A DNA stretch of 64,000 bases, taken from contig NC_087082.1 in the NCBI RefSeq assembly GCF_026151205.1, positions 7,323,908 to 7,387,907 of the forward strand, written 5' to 3'. Made by a program: the position numbers and the translations under genes. The stretch is from Bolinopsis microptera. Taxonomy: Eukaryota > Ctenophora > Tentaculata > Lobata > Bolinopsidae. Numbering within the stretch: the stretch's first letter is position 1; every line of letters starts with the position of its first letter. Positions 38,901-49,015 of the stretch are shown here, piece by piece. The notes below the pieces were generated by a model. The model was given only the letters and a program-made list of their open reading frames with translations, did not search any database and was not told where the DNA came from.

Positions 38901-41284
38901 TCGATGGATGAGGAAGACATAGTGGTATAAGATAAACACAGGCGTTGCAGGTTTATATATTATTCCCGCTAGCTGATTGAGATACCGAGCATGTGAAGGT
39001 TCACATCACTGTATTGTCGTATAGCAGGTCATTATGGATGACTTGATCCGAACCAGTTCTCGTTAGGGCTCCTCGTTGCGTACGTAAGTCTGTGGATCAC
39101 ATGTCTGCCAGGCCCCATAGCAAGCACTCCATGAGAGCCCCGGCTCAGATCACGTCATGATATTAGAACTAGTGAACTAAGATCATCTGGTAGGGATTGA
39201 GGTATATTTTCGGACTGAATCTCTACCGGACTAAATCACTACCAGTAGTGATATTTGGGTGGTAGTGATTCCGTCCGGTAGGGATTCAGTCCTACAATCA
39301 AAATTTAAGACGCTGAAGCCTTCGCAAAAGTTAACCGTCTTTATATAACGAACTGAGTGTAATCATAACGAGAGAAGATGACCACTATTTTGCGTCTGAT
39401 ACTGATCATACTGGAGAACAATCTCCATTCCTAAAAGCTATCCGACACAAAAATTACAAAAACTCAAGTTTCACTCACTGCCCACTTATCAGCAATATTT
39501 CAGTGATACTGGGAGACACGTGTGACAACAGTAAGATAGAACACATAGCACGTGATCCTGATGTTGTGGTACACGAGGCTACCCACCAGGATGAACTGGT
39601 GGATAAAGCTATTGAGTGTGGTCACTCCACTCCTAGTAAGATTACTTCTTTGTTAATTTACCGTGTTTACCAGTGCATTATGCATATAATGAATTATAAT
39701 ATTGTATTATAATAATGTATCTATCTTATGTTTGTTTGTACGTTTATTTTGCTAGATGTTTGTAGAACAATGTTTTTGTTCGTGGGCCACCAGTGTAATC
39801 TCTTTTGAGTGGGATGCCACAAAATTAGAATTTCTCTATTGGCAACGCATGACGACAGTGGCAAAAGAGCACCAAATCGCTATTTATGCGAAATGCGCGA
39901 GGATGTTTTTGTATGCTAAATACTTGACAGTCCATGTTTTGCTTGGCGCGCATTTGTGACTACTTATACACATGCGCGCCAAGCAAAGCACATGCGCGTA
40001 TAAATAAATAAAATATATACGGTAATTATAAAACGGGAAAAGTGAAGACTACTGCACTACCAAATAAAGTGTACTCCGTCTCCAAACCTTCTCAAGCTAG
40101 AATGCTTGTGTTTGGGAACTGATGTTGAGAAGGACAAGGAGGGGGTTTAAATACGTCACGCACTCAGCTGCCGCACATTAAACGCGTTACCTACTGTCCA
40201 GCTAGGGTCTTCCTCGGCACTGTATTTTCCTGTTTAGATAACCACTTTATCTGTTTGACTTCGCCAGTGTTATCGGGGTAATATGATTAGGTATAACTTA
40301 AATATTATAATTAAGTAAAACTTTGCACTTGCAGGGAAGAATAATTATGTGCAGGATGTGATAATCTATTCACTTAATTTCAGGTATGGCTGCGGACTTC
40401 TGTAAAAAGATTCGTGCACAGTCTCTGGTCCTGACACACTTTTCTCAACGGTATAAAGATAACCCTGAAGATTGTAAGGTACGCCGGAATTAACAAGTTT
40501 TTAAAAAATCATTTTTTCTAATAATTTAACTGAATCTATTCGTCAGGGGTGAACGGTCCGTAACTAACCTAGAGGTTAGTTAGGGACCGTTCACATATTA
40601 CGTACCTTAGTTCGTATAAATATTTTTAAGGCGGGTAAAAGTAAAAATATGGTGAAATTTCCGAAAACCGCCAAATTTAACCCGCCATAATTAAACCAAC
40701 TAAGGTAATCATTTTTTGGCCAATTTTTAACCCCCTCTACTCCCCCCCCCCCCCCCCCCCCTTCGTAGTTCGTAATCAGCTTTACACAAAGCATTAGCTA
40801 TTGTGTAAAATCACTCTAGCGTAATCATTTTGAAACCCCCCTCCCATCTCCTCTGTGATTACGTAATAATAATATGTGAACGATCCCTTATTCCAAAGAT
40901 TTCGTGTTTTCATTATCATGATTATGGCGATACAAATTAGATTCCATTCGTAACTTTTTTTCCATTAACGATTTGACCACAAGAGACTGTGAAGTTTATA
41001 ATATTTTTGTGAAGGAATTTTTATAGCTTCTCAATATCAAATATATTCACGTGCTCACCGTGTTTAACTCCCATATTATTTCCCAACTATTAAACAGCTT
41101 AAACACGCTAAACCGTTCAGTGAACGCTAATTACTGCACGTTTCACACGCACGTGTTCCTTCTTCAGAGTGACGATGATGTGTGTACGAGCTACCTGGCA
41201 GAACAAGCTAGGAGGGATGGTATGGAGGTAGTGGCTGCTCACGACTTCTCTCCTTCAACATTGTCAGATAGCTCCTCTTTCTAG
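29857..41284 (+). CDS. ELAC1: tRNase Z, short form (ELAC1-like), spliced in nine exons
   Basis: Exons 29857-29947, 30075-30227, 30362-30457, 32261-32402, 32680-32767 (end uncertain), 37684-37861 (start uncertain), 39504-39635, 40384-40478 and 41168-41284 encode about 363 residues, the usual short-form length. The enzyme is a metallo-beta-lactamase-fold endonuclease that removes tRNA 3' trailers. Visible signatures are [16 protein letters not shown], the zinc motif THLHGDH (His64, His66, Asp68, His69 counted from the first Met), [34 protein letters not shown] and LTHFSQRY. All the metal-binding positions appear intact, so the protein should be active. Introns make up most of the gene and hold nearly every repeat class of the window. 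The exon 5/6 junction is the one place where the strongest splice sites disagree in phase. Confidence 0.92.
30075..30227 (+). CDS. ELAC1: tRNase Z exon 2 (zinc motif)
   Basis: Encodes [20 protein letters not shown] and [17 protein letters not shown], the HxHxDH metal site. Acceptor CACCAG, donor CAAG|GTCAGA, phase 1 both sides. Confidence 0.95.
30362..30457 (+). CDS. ELAC1: tRNase Z exon 3
   Basis: Encodes [20 protein letters not shown] then SLILSG, the segment that follows the metal site in ELAC1. Acceptor TTTGCAG, donor TCAG|GTTTCT, phase 1. Confidence 0.92.
30525..32010. repeat. 488-bp tandem repeat with inverted copy, in intron 3
   Basis: A unit starting AAATAGTTGTTGTTTGGTTT occurs at 30525, 31013 and 31501 (spacing exactly 488 bp twice). 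The first two are nearly identical. The third stops after 46 bp and is followed by an inverted, internally deleted copy (31547-32010). Within a unit, AGAGTGCTCGACTGCAG near the start and AGAGTGCTCAACAACG near the end are related. No coding frames. Confidence 0.93.
32103..32241. promoter_or_regulatory. 14-bp E-box array CACGTGTTATGTAC in intron 3
   Basis: CACGTG or one-base variants begin at 32103, 32116, 32130, 32144, 32158, 32172, 32186, 32200 and 32214, then 32236. Most steps are exactly 14 bp. The array ends about 20 bp before the exon 4 acceptor. Confidence 0.7.
32261..32402 (+). CDS. ELAC1: tRNase Z exon 4
   Basis: Encodes [20 protein letters not shown] and [13 protein letters not shown]. 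The donor CT|GTGGGT gives phase 2, which fits exon 5. The frame stays open beyond the donor to 32457, which is read-through. Confidence 0.85.
32680..32767 (+). CDS. ELAC1: tRNase Z exon 5 (3' end ambiguous)
   Basis: Encodes [20 protein letters not shown] then GFVITEAPS, with the conserved HRxxxxGF motif. Two donors compete: TCA|GTGGGC after 32767 (phase 0, fits exon 6 from 37684) and the stronger CAG|GTCAGT after 32775 (phase 2, no matching acceptor seen). Confidence 0.8.
32789..36394. mobile_element. 3.6-kb hAT-type foldback element in tRNase Z intron 5
   Basis: The left end TAGGGGTGGGCAC is mirrored at the right end. ACCTTACT duplications flank it (32782-32789 and 36395-36402, allowing one base of ambiguity). 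Arms of about 1.2 kb (to ~33985 and from ~35190) are near-perfect complements. Nested inside, the segment 33900-34140 is repeated inverted at 34615-34850. TAGGGGTGGGC ends and an 8-bp TSD fit hAT elements. Confidence 0.9.
33908..34348 (-). pseudogene. Transposon-associated ORF fragment inside the foldback element
   Basis: A 146-aa open frame has an acidic, low-complexity N-terminal half and a C-terminal stretch ([20 protein letters not shown] then [18 protein letters not shown]) that resembles the small Tudor/chromo-like modules seen in transposon-encoded proteins of marine invertebrates (recollection). The same coding segment is present in inverted orientation at 34640-34850, because it lies in a duplicated arm. 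No transposase catalytic core is visible. Confidence 0.4.
36395..37509. repeat. 41-bp minisatellite, about 27 copies, in tRNase Z intron 5
   Basis: The unit is TTACTTGCTATACCGCTATC followed by TTACTAATTACTTACAGTGCC. It contains TACTAAT, close to the classic branch-point sequence, 8 bases before TTACAG. Variants (GTGCC/GTACC, TTATTAC) recur in patches. The left edge continues, across the hAT element, into GTCAGTACCTTACT at the exon 5 donor. Confidence 0.94.
37684..37861 (+). CDS. ELAC1: tRNase Z exon 6 (5' end ambiguous)
   Basis: Encodes [20 protein letters not shown] then [17 protein letters not shown] and GRKI, the substrate-facing LGVPPGP block. The acceptor may be AATAAG before 37684 (phase 0) or the stronger CAG before 37664 (phase 1). 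Donor ATAG|GTCAGT. Confidence 0.85.
38203..38333. repeat. 12-bp minisatellite TGTGACACTCAG
   Basis: About 10 copies of TGTGACACTCAG in tandem, ending in a mirrored piece GTCACACTGAGT. Located in tRNase Z intron 6. Confidence 0.9.
38450..39297 (-). mobile_element. Mutator-like (MULE) element with FLYWCH gene, TSD TCAAAATTTA
   Basis: Exact 10-bp duplications TCAAAATTTA flank the element (38440-38449 and 39298-39307). The ends GGTGAACGGACCGAATCAC and ...GATTCAGTCCTACAA carry repeats of GGTAGTGATTCAGTCCG. A 9-11 bp TSD is typical of Mutator elements. It encodes a FLYWCH protein on the minus strand and sits in tRNase Z intron 6. Confidence 0.88.
38657..38920 (-). CDS. FLYWCH zinc-finger protein of a MULE element
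   Basis: The 87-aa frame has the FLYWCH pattern: an aromatic-rich start ([20 protein letters not shown]), then [12 protein letters not shown] (W-x-C-x2-C) and HDHES (H-x-H). FLYWCH fingers are DNA-binding and are often fused to or encoded with MULE transposases. Here no transposase follows; the stop comes 28 residues after the last zinc ligand, so this is a short derivative. The sequence 38935-39140 upstream is shared with copy 1 and probably contains its promoter. Confidence 0.82.
   Translation of the reverse strand: MSSSSIEFIPGRKKGSRNVLYDGHLYHLNRKREDKTYWKCNKCKSRLILVQDTFCSATPHDHESQPAEIAAHRSKSKMKTLAATTEN
39504..39635 (+). CDS. ELAC1: tRNase Z exon 7
   Basis: Encodes [28 protein letters not shown] and ECGHSTP, with the GD, HEAT and GHST motifs that complete the metal site and tRNA binding. 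Acceptor TTTCAG, donor CTA|GTAAGA, phase 1. Confidence 0.93.
40384..40478 (+). CDS. ELAC1: tRNase Z exon 8
   Basis: Encodes [20 protein letters not shown] then [19 protein letters not shown] holds the last metal-binding His. Acceptor ATTTCAG, donor AAG|GTACGC, phase 0. Confidence 0.93.
40551..40598. repeat. 48-bp hairpin of PIF-like MITE ends
   Basis: GTGAACGGTCC.TAACTAACC is mirrored as GGTTAGTTAGGGACCGTTCAC around TAGA, so two MITE ends lie head to head at the left edge of the 40583 MITE. Confidence 0.75.
40583..40887. mobile_element. PIF/Harbinger-like MITE, TSD TTA
   Basis: The ends GGGACCGTTCACATATTACG and ...AATATGTGAACGATCCC mirror each other. TTA stands at 40580-40582 and 40888-40890. 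A C20 run lies inside. It is related to 49892-50066. A 3-bp TWA-type TSD is typical of PIF/Harbinger elements. Located in tRNase Z intron 8. Confidence 0.75.
41168..41284 (+). CDS. ELAC1: tRNase Z exon 9 (terminal)
   Basis: Encodes [20 protein letters not shown] then [13 protein letters not shown] and TAG, equivalent to the family's final helix and strand (EVTLAEDFM in human). Acceptor TTCTTCAG. Confidence 0.9.
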   Translation, partial: SDDDVCTSYLAEQARRDGMEVVAAHDFSPSTLSDSSSF

Positions 41285-41362
41285 GGGCCGTGGGGTGAGG
41301 ATGAGATATTTGTTGTAATATGGTAACAGGTGACTTGTGTCTGGGAAGTGGGAATGTGTTAA

Positions 41363-42582
41363 GGGGGGGGGGGGGGGGGTTCACCCTGATTTTTTTGTGA
41401 AACTTGGTTTCAAGATAGCAGTTGACCAACAAACTAGGACCGGTGACCGAACTTTTGAGGAGGTCCCGGACCCCAACCGCCAAACGGTGCCCGCGGGGCA
41501 GCCACGCCCATATTTGGTCCAAATTAGGCCCAATTTAGCCAAATACTCTGAACATGCCCAGAAACCAAATTTTAGGTGCTCTACTTGTAGCTAGTAGTCC
41601 CTTGGACTCGTATATGAATTTTTATCAAGATTGGACAAAAAATGACTGAGTTATGAGCAAAAACCATATGACCATATTTGGGCATACGCACCAAATTTGA
41701 TAGATTTTGGCCCATAAATTGGTCAAATATCAATATTTTTGAATGAAACCAACTTTATATGGAAGGTAAGCCTATGCTACACATTATCTAAGATGATCAG
41801 CTCAGTATCGACCTTAAGTTTTGGGACAGAATTTTGAGTTAGGCCTTTTTAAAAATTTGGCGGCCAAATTCTGAATTTTGCAATGCCACCAAATTTTTTT
41901 TAAAGGCCTAACTCAAAATTCTGTCCCAAAACTTAAGGTCGAAATGCGATTCTACGTTGATTCTGAAAATTTCATGTAAAAATATTGAAATGAAACCCTA
42001 TTGAGTTCTATTGTTTTGAGCGAAATCAGTTTTGCAAATATCGCGAACTGAGATATGGGCAATTTTGTTCATCTTTTGCGATTAATTGAACACAGAATCC
42101 ACAGTTAGGTAGATACTGAGCTGATAATCATATATAATGTGTAGTAGGTATAGGCTTACCTTCCATATAAAGTTGGTTTCATTCAAAAATATTGATATTT
42201 GACCAATTTATGGGCCAAAATCTATCAAATTTGGTGCGTATGCCCAAATATGGTCATATGGTTTTTGCTCATAACTCAGTCATTTTTGGTCCAATCTTGA
42301 TAAAAATTCATATACGAGTTTAGGGGACTACTAGCTACATCAACATGAATAGAGCAGTGAGCACCTAAAATCTGGATTTTTGGCATGTTCAGGGTATTTG
42401 GCTAAATTGGGCCTAATTTGAACCAAATATGAGCGTGGCTGCCCCGCGGGCACCGTTTGGCAGTTCGGGTCCGGGATCCCCTCAAAAGTTTGGTCACCGG
42501 TCCTAGTTTGTCGGTCAACTACTATCTCGAAACCAAGTTTCACAAAAAAATCAGGGTGACCCCCCCCCCCCCCCCCCCCCCC
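41363..42582. mobile_element. 1.2-kb foldback element with G17/C23 ends and TTAA flanks
   Basis: TTAA (41359-41362 and 42583-42586) flanks a near-palindrome that starts with 17 G and ends with 23 C. Both arms share CACCCTGATTTTTTTGTGAA, a GC-rich block with GGTGCCCGCGGGGCAGCCACG, and GGGCATACGCACCAAATTTG. An inner palindrome (about 41810-41945) repeats TTAAGTTTTGGGACAGAATT inverted. TTAA targets are used by piggyBac and Kolobok types (family knowledge); there is no transposase here to decide. Confidence 0.85.
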
Positions 42583-42586
42583 TTAA

Positions 42587-45500
42587 ACTTGTTTAGAATT
42601 TTTAGTTTGATAATTATACTTATAATGGCCCCAGAGGGCCAGGTCTCATGTAATTGTAATCTCTTTTCTTGGCTTGTTTTTATTTATTTAATCTTGTTTT
42701 GTTTGAGAATTTGAGATCATATCACATAATGTTGGTTTAATATTATGACAGAAAACCTGCTCCTTCCAACCTTACAGAGAAAAAAATTGTAATCAAATAG
42801 TCTTAACCTATCAATTTTAGAATTTAGTCCACTTCCAAATGAAAGGCTCTGTAGTTATACTTCAGCCTTTTTTAGTTTCAAAATAATGTGTTTTATTTGC
42901 CATGTCGTCAGTCGTGCCAAGTTAGTTTAATTGTACTACCGGCTGTACTGAGATATAATTGAACTACATAATTACTGTACAGTTTCTAAATTATAGCGAT
43001 TAGGGACCATATAAACTGTTAATTGTCCGGAGCCGGAATTAAGGCTTCAGTTTAAAGGTGGCTTAAAATGAAGCGCCCATCACACACAAGCATGCCACTT
43101 TAGCTTGAGTTCAGAATGGGGTGCACGTGCTATACGGTTTTAAAATATGCACGACGACAGTCTTCCCGATTTAGAGTACTTAGAGTAGGTTTGGCTGAGA
43201 TCGCTTAATTCAGGACAACAGTTAGTACAGACAAATCCGTCTGAAAAAATCGATCTGCTGACACTCAAAGCTTTCAGAGGATTTTTGACGTTTTTGAGTC
43301 CCATTAGGTGCCCTTTATGGCTGACCAACTTTTCCAAACTTTTCCACTTGTCTTAAGGCCACTTTTTGCTATTTTACCACTTTTTACCACCTTTCTTGTT
43401 TGTCGAATATCTTTAGTTGTGAACATCGTAGAGCATTGAAAATGCGATATGAACAACTTGGTTTGATTGTAAAAGGAAAAGAATAGGTCTGGTAATACAG
43501 GTAGGCCGGTTTAGATTATCACAATTGACGGTATAGAGATGTCTTATTTATTACAAATGTGAATATCTTAACCCCACTGATTCATCATTGAAAAATGAAA
43601 TCAATAAAATGACAGTACAGCAGGCTATCGTTTCGATCTTGACTGTGCCATTGGTGCAGTTTCTGTAAAATCGATAGGGCTGTATTATAATTAGTTATGA
43701 AACTCTTATATCGCCGCGCGATCGTATGCCTATGAGTATGGTTAACGTTTTTCAGTTTCAGACCTCTTCACTTACAACTTAGTAATTCCTGATTACTAAA
43801 ATCTGCCGAGATTTACTGAACTCCAACTACAAATATTGGCGATTTAAGTATTCTTGAAACGAAAAATTCACTAAGTTTTTTTGAAAAATGCATTTGACTC
43901 CGCGTTTCATGCAATTTGATCACTTTTGGCGGAAAAAAATATTTTGAATTTTCGAAATTTTTTTGAAAGTCTCGAAAAAAAAATCCAAATGAAAAATTTT
44001 CAAAGTTTTTCTAAAAACTTCTTTTCTCCGTGTTTTAAGCTATTCCGATCATTTTGAGCCAATAAAATTTTTTTAGAATTTAATGCTAAATAGCTAATTG
44101 ATAATTATCCAATTAACTTATTATCTGACGTAAAAATTGTTCGTACAAAAGTTTTTCTTCCTGATAATATGAACACACTCGATTGATCCGCAATCTTTTA
44201 CGATGTTCACAACTAAAGCATAAAGATATTCGACAAACAAGAAATGGCAATACGCGCGTCGAGTTGGACTCTGGACTCGTCGACGGTCTAATATTTGAGA
44301 CAAATATTTTACGAGTATCACCCGTGAACTACGAAGTAGTGCGAGCGCGCGCCGGGCTAGTCGGAGTCCATTAACAATGGACAATTATAAAATAGACAGT
44401 AATAGTATTACTAATACATTTAGTATCGAACTTAAGTTTAGCACATTTACATTTAAATACTTAAGTATAAGTAGCCATCCAATCGAATAAGTTTTAAACT
44501 TAAAGCAGTAGGAGAATAATACCCGCCCTCCCCCTGTCCGGATTTGTCCGAAATTCCAAAACCTATCCACCCCCTTCCTATTTGCCGGACGTCCTAAGTA
44601 GATGGCCCCTAATTGTAACTTCCGTTTTTAGCTAAAGCGATTCCACGGATCTTGACCATTGTTAATGGTCTGGCCCGGCGCGCGCTACTTCGAAGAAATT
44701 TAGAGGAGTAACATCTGTCAACACGGATCTTGCAGTTATCACTTAGGCTTATGATGAGATCTTAGATTTCTGCACACGAAATTCTTCATTTTGGTTGAGA
44801 TTCAGGGTTTCAAATTTTGTAATTTTACGGTAACGTCCACTACTGATCTATTATATTGGATATAGCTCGATGTTACAGCACACACGATACTTGTATCGTA
44901 ATATCCCTGACCCTATCACTATCAGTAGTATCAATTTCAGTTATCTGTTATCAGTTATCACACTCGCTGTTGTTTGATTATCTGCTTCTATACCATATAC
45001 GTTATCGAGTTACAAGTTAACTCACGTGACTTCATAATCATATTTTTAAATATCACATTTCATATAATTTCCGTTTCAAAAATTCCTGGCCTATCCTTTT
45101 CTGTTATATTAATCAAGAGGCACACATTCGACATTTAAACAGGGTATTGTAATGAAAACTATATTCGTCTCCCCATGCAGTCTTCGTGAACTGAAACTTT
45201 CACCAGAATATTATTATGAAATACGCTTATTGACCTGCCGTGCACCTTGCAGTTGCTGAACGATGCGATGTTTGAGGTGCAGCACAATGGAATTCAGACG
45301 TAGACTCATGTAATGATCACGTATCCAGATTGAATGACATTGTTCGCTGGTCGCTCTAATGATATGTAGCTCATTTTCAATGATATTAAAACGTAGAGAG
45401 GAGAAAGAGTGTCATAACAGATCACTCCCCCGCGTCTATACTGGGCTTCCATCTATAAGTATACTCTAGCGAAGAGATTACAATCTTCGTGCAGTTCCAC

Positions 45501-45797
45501 TTTTCTCCGGTCTTCGTTGCAATATCAAAGCGCAACTCTGAACGTTGTGCTTCTTAGATAGTGACGAATGAAGTTTTGGGGAATTATTGATGAATGAAAG
45601 GCTATATCTTTTTCAATTATTCAGTTTACGACCCAACGGTTCCGTTTGAGGCCTATTTTCAGAGCGCCAGTGGTACTGCTACTGACCGCATAACTTTTGC
45701 TTTTTACTCTGTAAGTGTTAAACTGAGTTAATAAATTATGACCGGTAAAAAATTAACAAATTTGAACTTTAATCTTATCAATGTTGCTGTGATAATT
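42587..45797. other. Mostly unassigned AT-rich DNA with dispersed repeat ends
   Basis: An inverted pair CTTGTTTGTCGAATATCTTT at 43397-43433 and 44202-44245 (the latter with an 8-bp insertion) brackets 770 bp. The GC-rich palindrome family occurs at 44330-44380 and 44650-44720. CGGACGTCCTAAGTAGATGG at 44585-44610 recurs inverted at 47985-48010. No convincing gene. Confidence 0.45.
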
Positions 45798-45806
45798 AGT
45801 ATTCTT

Positions 45807-46931
45807 GGTAACACGACTCCTGTCCGACAGCGACATCTGTCCGACAGCGACATCTGTCCGAATCAGGGTACCAGAAAAAAACGACATCTGTCCGAAATTG
45901 TGACCTGATTTCAATACGACACATTTCCAATTAGAGACATGATCTAAACTGTTACTTGCTAAATTGTATACGTAACATGTCCAATTTGAGATATGATCTG
46001 AGCCATAGTTTACTACCACAGTTTATTTTAATTTGATGTCGATAAATTGGACAATAGTTTCAATGTTATTTAAATGTTATAAATTAATTCAATATAATAC
46101 AATATCACAGAATCAAATCTAAAGCATAGTCAAATTTCCGATAGCTTTAAGGAAATCCATAGGGTTGCTGTAGTTGTCGTAATCATCTACAATTCTCTGA
46201 AGTTGTCGATCATAACGGATCCATTTGGGTGCACGTGGCTCAGGTAGTTCCCGCCCGTCTCTTTTGGTTTTCTTCTCGTCTGTAAGGGCTTGTTCTGCTT
46301 TAAGGCAATCAAGGAACTTCCAAATTGTGGGCTTCGAGCAGGACAGCATTAAATGGAATCCGTGATGCCAACCTTCTGCGATGTTGGATGAGCGAGGAAT
46401 CCTCATCTGTGCAGCTTCGTGTTGATTCCACATGTGGGGAGCGAAGTTAAGATTGATGGTTGATGTCCCGATCCAAGTGTTTTCGTAGTATGAAGCAAAC
46501 CTTAGAAACATAGTGGGTGCAGTTTAAATTTGACAGCAGCTAGCCCAGAGCAATTACAGAATTGAAATCTTTAAATTCAATTTGCACAAAATGAACCTTG
46601 TGTTACTTAAGCACTTTTGTCAGAAAACGGCAGATATGTACTCATGTCCTGTGATGTGATCGACAGCTTGTTAGGGTACGGCTAGCACGATCCTGTTCTC
46701 AACTAGTCAATCACGTATCGATGGATCAGATCTTAAGGGATCACATCAGCTTTAGAACGTCACGAGATTACCTGTGAGCTTGTGAAATACGAATGTGAAC
46801 CGAAATTACAATATGATCCGAAATTCGGACAGATGTCGCCAAAAACGACTCCTGTCCGACAGCGACATCTGTCCGAAATCCCTAATTCAGCTTTCGGACA
46901 GATGTCGCTGTCGGACAGATGTCGCCCAATC
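45807..46931 (-). mobile_element. MULE element with transposase fragment, TSD AGTATTCTT
   Basis: Exact 9-bp duplications AGTATTCTT (45798-45806 and 46932-46940) flank ends built of repeats of CGACATCTGTCCGAC and its complement. The minus strand encodes a MULE transposase C-terminus (46119-46511). The same terminal repeats bound a shorter element at about 53570-53975. Confidence 0.88.
46119..46511 (-). pseudogene. MULE transposase, C-terminal fragment
   Basis: The 130-aa frame contains NFAPHMWNQHEAAQMRIPRS then SNIAEGWHHGFHLMLSCSKP and TIWKFLDCLKAEQ. This EGWH.GF.....C.HPTIWKFL.AL..EQ pattern is the conserved tail of MULE transposases of the FLYWCH-associated type. The catalytic DDE core is missing, so it is an internal deletion derivative. 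It probably belongs to the same broad family as the FLYWCH elements at 5403 and 38450, although the TIRs differ. Confidence 0.8.
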
Positions 46932-46940
46932 AGTATTCTT

Positions 46941-48762
46941 TAAGTTTAGCCTTTATCGTCCTCTTTAGATTTCTTAATTAACATTTCCTTGTAGTAGGTA
47001 GAGGGTTAATTTGTACGGAACTGTTTTTACCCCTATTCGATGGAAGAGGTGCTCGGAAGGACGGTAGAGTGAGCAGTGATTGGTGCTCATATTAAAGTTT
47101 AAATCAAGGCTCTCATTATTAATCACAAATGATAACATACCGCCGACTAAACCACCGTTTTAGCCGAACAGCGCGTACTCTCATACTCTGGCACAGTTAC
47201 CAAATTGCAGTCTTAATCAGGAGTAACAGTATTGTTATATTGCCAAGAATTGGTAATCATCTGCAAGAGTCGAGACTTGGAAGTATTTAGGAACCTAGTC
47301 AACAAAATAAACGGTCATTTAGAGAGAATAGCCGTCGCATAATTTCTGACTGATTAACTGATATATGTGCAGGTACTACAAATTTAGCGAATATATCGCC
47401 TAACTGCCTGTGTTGTTCAGGAGAGCTGTACGTGCTTTTACCAAACTCTGTTATGTCTGGTAGAAATGTCAAAAAAAGGGGGGGGGGGGGGGGGGAGGCG
47501 AAATTCAGTACACATACGTTGAGGCTTATTACTCACCTCTTAGTCGCTGAGTGCCCTATTGTAATACTAATAATTCTCTCTAGTATGACGTGCTATTATC
47601 GTTGGTTCGAGGAATACATCAATATTGGTGTTCATTTTTTTCGAATGAACATTTTGATATTATACATATGTCCTGAAAATAATGGAAACTCTAGCTTCTC
47701 AGATATAACCGATGTATCAAGCACAAAAAGTTTATTCATATTCACTAAATCCGCAATACTTATACGGTAATCTTGCAGAGACCCGAATAACATTAACGGT
47801 ATCCTAGCAAGCTATTTTATTCTATTTCGCATAATCTTTTCAGAACATTTTCCACATTTAATGACCTATTGTAATATGGTTAAATGGAGTTTCTAACATG
47901 TTCGCAAACACGAGAAAGAAATTCAATGTTGATTGGGTTTGGCCTTTAAATTTTGGCATGAACGGAATCCTCGAATGAGTAGGGGGCCATCTACTTAGGA
48001 CGTCTGGCAAATAGGGAGGGGGGTTTTCATTTATGACTGCGACCCCCTCTCATACACTTAGCGTCAGCCTAGCCTCTTGATTGACGAGGAGGAGAGGTCA
48101 TCATGTCAACCCTTCGCAGAGCAACGATCTCGATGCGAAGCAAGAATGATGGTTCGCGTCGAAGCGGCGAGTCCAACCTAGTCTCTAAATAAGTTGGACC
48201 TTTGAGTTCAAATAATTCCTGGCAACAACACACTGTACCACTCATTAATCATCTCCAAATTATGAATACTTACATTAAATACAACACGTGAAGTCCGCAT
48301 GTCAATATGATATGCTTGTTATTATGATATTCAATTAACTATAAAGATTACAAAAACCCAGGCTCTCATGGTCTCCAAGCAGTAGTCATTACTCTTTAAT
48401 TCTTGTTAATTCTTGTTAATTCTTGTTAATGTCTCCGTGTTATTCTATACATTTCATCTCAATCTACCTACCCATTCTGAGATCACTATAGGGCGAAAGA
48501 TCAGCTTATATTTTTAAATAGAATTGTATTTTATTATATAATGTTATACCTTTACTTTCCGTAACATTCATTTCTCAAGCCTAGTATGGATTAGGTCGCT
48601 TTAAGTGTTAGAACCATAAACCGATGCGGTGCAATTTGTGGGGCTGCTATTACTGCTTTACTAGCACATGTGTCAGTATATATTATAATGGGCCCTTTAA
48701 TCTCCTAAAACAGGTGCAGAACTTCCGCTGGACAATTAACATTTCATTGGTTTCGTTTCTGA
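46941..48762. other. No recognised gene
   Basis: Contains a G18 run (47478-47495), an inverted MITE-like end at 47985-48010, and a short TTCTTGTTAA triplication at 48398-48430. Open frames are short. Confidence 0.4.
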
Positions 48763-48770
48763 ATACAGTT

Positions 48771-49007
48771 CAGTGGCGTAATGTTGCCTGTTGCCCCCCC
48801 CCCCCCCCGCCGAAAATGCGCCCCCCTGTTGGCGCCCCCTCCCCTTTTGGCGCCCCACCCTAAAACTGAACAAATTAGCTGATTTTAGAGGATACGCCGG
48901 TAAAATCTCTCAAAAATTGTGTTTCTAGAGCAAAACGTGCAGTTTTGCTAGTACCTCAATTAAGTTTTTCAACTGAGGGGTCAGCGGGGCCCTTCGTTAC
49001 GCCACTG
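48771..49007. mobile_element. hAT-type MITE, TSD ATRCAGTT
   Basis: The ends CAGTGGCGTAA and TTACGCCACTG mirror each other. ATACAGTT (48763-48770) and ATGCAGTT (49008-49015) are a one-mismatch 8-bp duplication. A C15 run and GGCGCCCC repeats lie inside. Confidence 0.82.
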
Positions 49008-49015
49008 ATGCAGTT

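Noticed and set aside
41337-42714. Frames in the 41.4-42.6 kb arms (85-104 aa)
   Set aside because: The same sequence is mirrored in both arms of a foldback element; coding in both is implausible.
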